The notes under the pieces: generated by a model
Databases searched by the model: none
Seen by the model: the letters and a program-made list of their open reading frames with translations, nothing else
What the model was told of the DNA's origin: nothing
Program-made: the position numbers and the translations under genes
Assembly (NCBI RefSeq): GCF_035594125.1
Contig: NW_026973735.1
Span: 235,001-299,000 of the forward strand
Direction: 5' to 3'
DNA length: 64,000 bases
Source of the DNA: Scylla paramamosain
Taxonomy: Eukaryota > Arthropoda > Malacostraca > Decapoda > Portunidae
In this document: positions 60,783 to 64,000 of the stretch, piece by piece
Layout: each line of letters starts with the position of its first letter
How positions within the stretch are numbered: the first letter of the stretch is position 1

Positions 60783-61600
60783 CCAAATTTCTGATTGGGG
60801 CAGAGCAAACTTGGTATTGTTCAATGCCTCAAAAACTCAATTCCTCCATCTATCAACTCGACACAACCTTCCAGACAACTATCCCCTCTTCTTCAATGAC
60901 ACTCAACTGTCCCCCTCTTCTACACTGAACATCCTCGGTCTGTCCTTTACTTATAATCTGAACTGGAAACTTCACATCTCATCTCTAGCTAAGACAGCTT
61001 CTATGAAGTTAGGTGTTCTGAGACGTCTCCGCCAGTTTTTCTCACACCCCCAGCTGCTAACTCTGTACAAGGGCCTTATCCGTCCATGTATGGAGTATGC
61101 TTCACATGTCTGGGAGGGTTCCACTCATACTGCTCTTCTAGACAGGGTGGAATCAAAAGCTTTTCGTCTCATCAACTCCTCTCCTCTAACTGACTGTCTT
61201 CAGCCTCTCTCTCACCGCCGCAATGTTGCATATCTAGCTGTCTTTTACCGCTATTTTCATGCTAACTGCTCTTCTGATCTTGCTAACTGCATGCCTCCCC
61301 TCCTTCCGCGGCCTCGCTGCACAAGACTTTCTTCTTTCTCTCACCCCTATTCTGTCCACCTCTCTAACGCAAGAGTTAACCAGTATTCTCAATCATTCAT
61401 CCCTTTCTCTGGTAAACTCTGGAACTCCCTGCCTGCTTCTGTATTTCCACCTTCCTATGACTTGAATTCCTTCAAGAGGGAGGTTTCAAGACACTTATCC
61501 ACCAATTTTTGACCACTGCTTTGACCCTTTTATGGGACTGGCATTTCAGTGGGCATTTTTTTTTATTAGATTTTTGTTGCCCTTGGCCAGTGTTCTTCCT

Positions 61601-61630
<30 letters not shown>
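60783..61630 (+). mobile_element. 5'-truncated, near-intact 3' end of the 4225-7380 LINE family
   Basis: Starting at [20 protein letters not shown], the frame is open to the stop at about 61510 and differs from the intact LINE at only about five of ~243 residues (for example HVWEGSTHTALLD against [13 protein letters not shown]). The 3' UTR ends TTCCTACAT and an A29 run, the same terminus as the nested copy. The catalytic box is upstream of the truncation, so the copy is inactive but young. The ATG at 60709 lies in flanking DNA. Confidence 0.92.
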
Positions 61631-61642
<12 letters not shown>

Positions 61643-62380
61643 AAACGCTCAATGCCGTAATCATGAAGTATCAGGAATAGAAAAATCGAAAAAAAAGACC
61701 ACTTTAATTAGCTAATTTCTTTATTCCAGTAATCTCATGTTATTTTATTGGTCTAAAAACTGAAACTATAAGCGCTGAAAAGTTTAAACTCCTTGGGCCC
61801 ACTTTTTTTTTTACTCATGTTCAGTAATTACACTTGAAGCCTGCGCTACAAAACTGTATTAAGGTTGAGGAAAAGCCACAGCAGCCTGAGAGTTAATCAG
61901 CGTGGAAGTAATTTATAGCATCCGTGGTGGGAATGACGTGAGTGACGTTAGATGTTGCTGCACCACTGATTGGGACACTGAGTCACTTCATTATAAGGTC
62001 AATCATTCTCCTACATATTTACAAGCCGCGATCCAGTGAGTGTGAACTCTTTTGACGTGTTGTTGTCAGTCGTGAGTACAAGTAGAGGAGTGTTACACTC
62101 ACTGCTTACCCATACTAATAACAAATATCACGGTCTACATTAATAAAAATAAATAAAAACTTCATAAAGGGGAAAGAAAAATTCGACTTAAGACTAAAAG
62201 TAAAATAGAAAAAAAACAAGATAATAATGATGTGTGTATATATAAAATAAAAAATAAAAAAAAAAATTGAAAATTGTAAGTCTGATGTCACGAATTCTTG
62301 TATTTGTATGCGTTGTGTTCTATAAGGACTATTGTAAATGCCATAGACATGATTTCCCGATTTCTAATGTTTTATCATAT
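61631..62380. other. AT-rich unique DNA, no gene seen
   Basis: A-rich runs at 62205-62270. Nothing else recognised. Confidence 0.5.
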
Positions 62381-62425
62381 TGATGATGCAGAATTCTTAT
62401 TAAGCTTTCACTAAAATTAGGAAAA
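62381..62425 (-). repeat. Dispersed ~120-bp repeat, partial copy
   Basis: TTGATGATGCAGAATTCTTATT followed by AAGCTTTCACTAAAATTAGG matches the start of the copy at 62876 (TTGATGATGCAGAAACCTTGTT, AAACTATCACTGGAAAC). An A15 run follows immediately. Confidence 0.65.
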
Positions 62426-62869
62426 AAAAAAAAAAATCCACCACTGCTCATTACAAGTCTGTGAGAAAAGACACCGAGGCACTTCAGAATATTATCTTAT
62501 AATTTCAGAAGTGAACGGAAAATCGCAGGTATAGTGAGTTTTGTTCCACGAGAGCCGATCGCTCAGCAAAAATGATGTACTTGTTTACATAAATATCTAT
62601 TAAAATTGCGTGAATTATTGAACACACCGAGGTCACAAATATGAGCCGATGTGTTTAATTATCCTCATCACCATCCGTGTGGACGTTATATAGATGTTGA
62701 TTATGTTGATGTGCATCGAGAAGCGTAAGACTAAACTATGCACCAAAACCCATCGACAGGTACCCAGCACGCCCCGGCAGCAGGTCACTGATGACGTCAT
62801 TGCCTGTTGTGTTGCCATTGTGACGTTCTCTCAAGTCCAAGATAATTATTCAGATTCTTATGCGCAGTC
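62426..62869. other. Unique DNA, no gene seen
   Basis: Separates two copies of the dispersed repeat. No gene. Confidence 0.5.
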
Positions 62870-62990
62870 TCTATATTGATGATGCAGAAACCTTGTTAAA
62901 CTATCACTGGAAACATGAGAACGCCATTGAAAACCCCTAATAACTCTCGTTAAAAGTATTAAAATTAGTCGAGATCTGACGCGCGCGCAG
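62870..62990 (-). repeat. Dispersed ~120-bp repeat, one copy
   Basis: Reference-quality copy: GATGATGCAGAAACCTTGTT, AACTATCACTGGAAACATGA, GAACGCCATTGAAAACCCCT, AATAACTCTCGTTAAAAGTA, TTAAAATTAGTCGAGATCTG. Other copies were recognised against this one. Confidence 0.75.
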
Positions 62991-63259
62991 ACGTTTGAGA
63001 AAAGAGTATCTGGTGTTCTGCGGGAGACAAGGAGATCAAATACAGGACGTCCTGAGACAAAGTAACCAGAGGACAGTGAAGGGAATACAGTGGCAGCATT
63101 CCCTCTTCTGAAGCTTTCCGGTGCCTTGTCTGTGGCTGATCCTCGCAAGTCTTCTCTGCAAGGCTGCCCACTCTCAAACTTCTACCTCAAGTATTTCCTG
63201 TGCAGTCTTTGCATCCAGGCTCATCGCTCTGAACATGAAGTAAGGAAGGAAAACGGAAT

Positions 63260-63310
<51 letters not shown>

Positions 63311-63668
63311 GAGGATGGAGGAGAAAGTGAAGAATGATGGAGAGAAAGAGTAAGGATGAAGGAGAAAGAGAAAGAAGGAAAGAGGTGAGAATGAAGGAGA
63401 AGAGAAAGAGAAAGAGACGGGATGAGAGAGAAAGGGAGGGAGAGGCAGCGAAAAAACATAAATGAGTAGTGAGCTGTGGTAGCCTCGGATGAAGACACAC
63501 AATGGTTGGTCCTCCACTCTATGATATAATCCGGCAATACATATCGCTCCCCCTTACGTCCCATATCTTGCTTCCCTCTTAATCTATGGCACACTTTTCC
63601 GCCTGAGTTTAGGGCGGGAGTGTGTCTGGAACTGGAAGGTAGGAGGTATTTGGTGAATCTTGGATAGA

Positions 63669-63717
<49 letters not shown>

Positions 63718-63720
63718 GGG
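62991..63720. repeat. Purine-rich DNA with two (GA)n arrays and a G run
   Basis: GA units at 63266-63308, a degenerate GAGAAAGA tract to about 63450, unique sequence, GA units at 63670-63708 and a G13 run at 63709-63721. Long minus frames here are low-complexity Ser/Leu. Confidence 0.92.
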
Positions 63721-63794
63721 GAATAATCTAATTTTACTACACGCAACATTTTTTTTCATTTATTTATTTATTTATTTTTATTTTTTTTTGTTTT

Positions 63795-63828
63795 TCTAGT
63801 TTTCCCTAGTCTGTCAGGGAAAACTAGA
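63795..63828. repeat. Perfect 13-bp inverted repeat flanked by poly(T)/poly(A)
   Basis: Arms TCTAGTTTTCCCT and AGGGAAAACTAGA around an 8-bp spacer. T-rich sequence precedes and an A14 run follows, so the fold could extend further. Confidence 0.85.
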
Positions 63829-63844
63829 CGAAAAAAAAAAAAAA

Positions 63845-64000
63845 TCTATACGCAGCATTTATATTACCAACTTAAGTGGTCATCCATTTTCAGTAATCCA
63901 AATGAGAAAGTGAGACGTTTGCTTTATGAAAACTCTGAAGTGAGGAGTCATTCTGTGCTTGCCTTCATAGACTCGTCATCCTTTATGCAGCTTCTGTATA
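63845..64000. other. Unique DNA to window end
   Basis: No gene or repeat recognised. Confidence 0.5.

Overview
The window looks like noncoding, repeat-saturated chromosomal DNA from a decapod crustacean, probably a crab. Four things in the sequence point that way: very long GA, CA, AT and AAT microsatellites every kilobase or two; an arthropod-type (TTAGG)n motif in two interstitial blocks; CR1-group non-LTR retrotransposons of the kind common in decapod assemblies; and an AT-rich background with almost no exons. The species call is an inference. There is no prokaryotic organisation, no operon and no CRISPR array.

Layout. 1-9.6 kb is a retrotransposon graveyard. It holds a broken CR1 fragment (1-800), then a decayed LINE (2080-7918) split by an inverted, later LINE insertion (about 4225-7380) whose 986-codon EN-RT frame is still open, then the 3' end of a CR1 element (8836-9574) with its diagnostic 8-bp terminal repeats. 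9.6-15.4 kb is purine/pyrimidine tracts, a degenerate telomere-like block (10234-10620), a short TTAGG block, a 179-bp tandem dimer, and GA/CA/CT/CTC/ACT microsatellites. At 15444-16573 (minus) lies the one candidate host protein-coding gene: a GC-rich, intronless, two-transmembrane protein broken once at a six-base homopolymer. 16.6-34 kb is mostly microsatellites and low-copy DNA, with a rearranged LINE copy (22934-23754), a CR1 tail (27170), a relic of a fourth LINE (30195-30537) and a dispersed ~110-130 bp repeat. At 34.4-34.9 kb a diverged LINE 3' end runs into an eight-copy 37-bp minisatellite that appears to be amplified LINE coding sequence. 35-64 kb is again microsatellite-dominated, with more CR1 tails, a LINE copy that lost its reverse transcriptase by internal deletion (53433-54508), a 5'-truncated near-intact LINE copy (about 60783-61630), two MITE-like inverted-repeat elements, an eight-unit degenerate minisatellite (41887-42186) and several copies of the dispersed repeat.

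How the parts relate. The recognisable proteins are nearly all retrotransposon EN/RT pieces. One LINE family occurs four times here in different states (full ORF, 3' fragment with a hairpin, RT deletion, 5' truncation) and a relative appears a fifth time at 34.4 kb. Several microsatellites start exactly at LINE 3' ends, which suggests that retroposon tails seeded them. I found no multi-gene system. The best leads are the LINE-derived minisatellite, the orphan two-TM gene, the dispersed ~120-bp repeat and the interstitial telomere-like block. All relationships were judged by eye, without alignment software.
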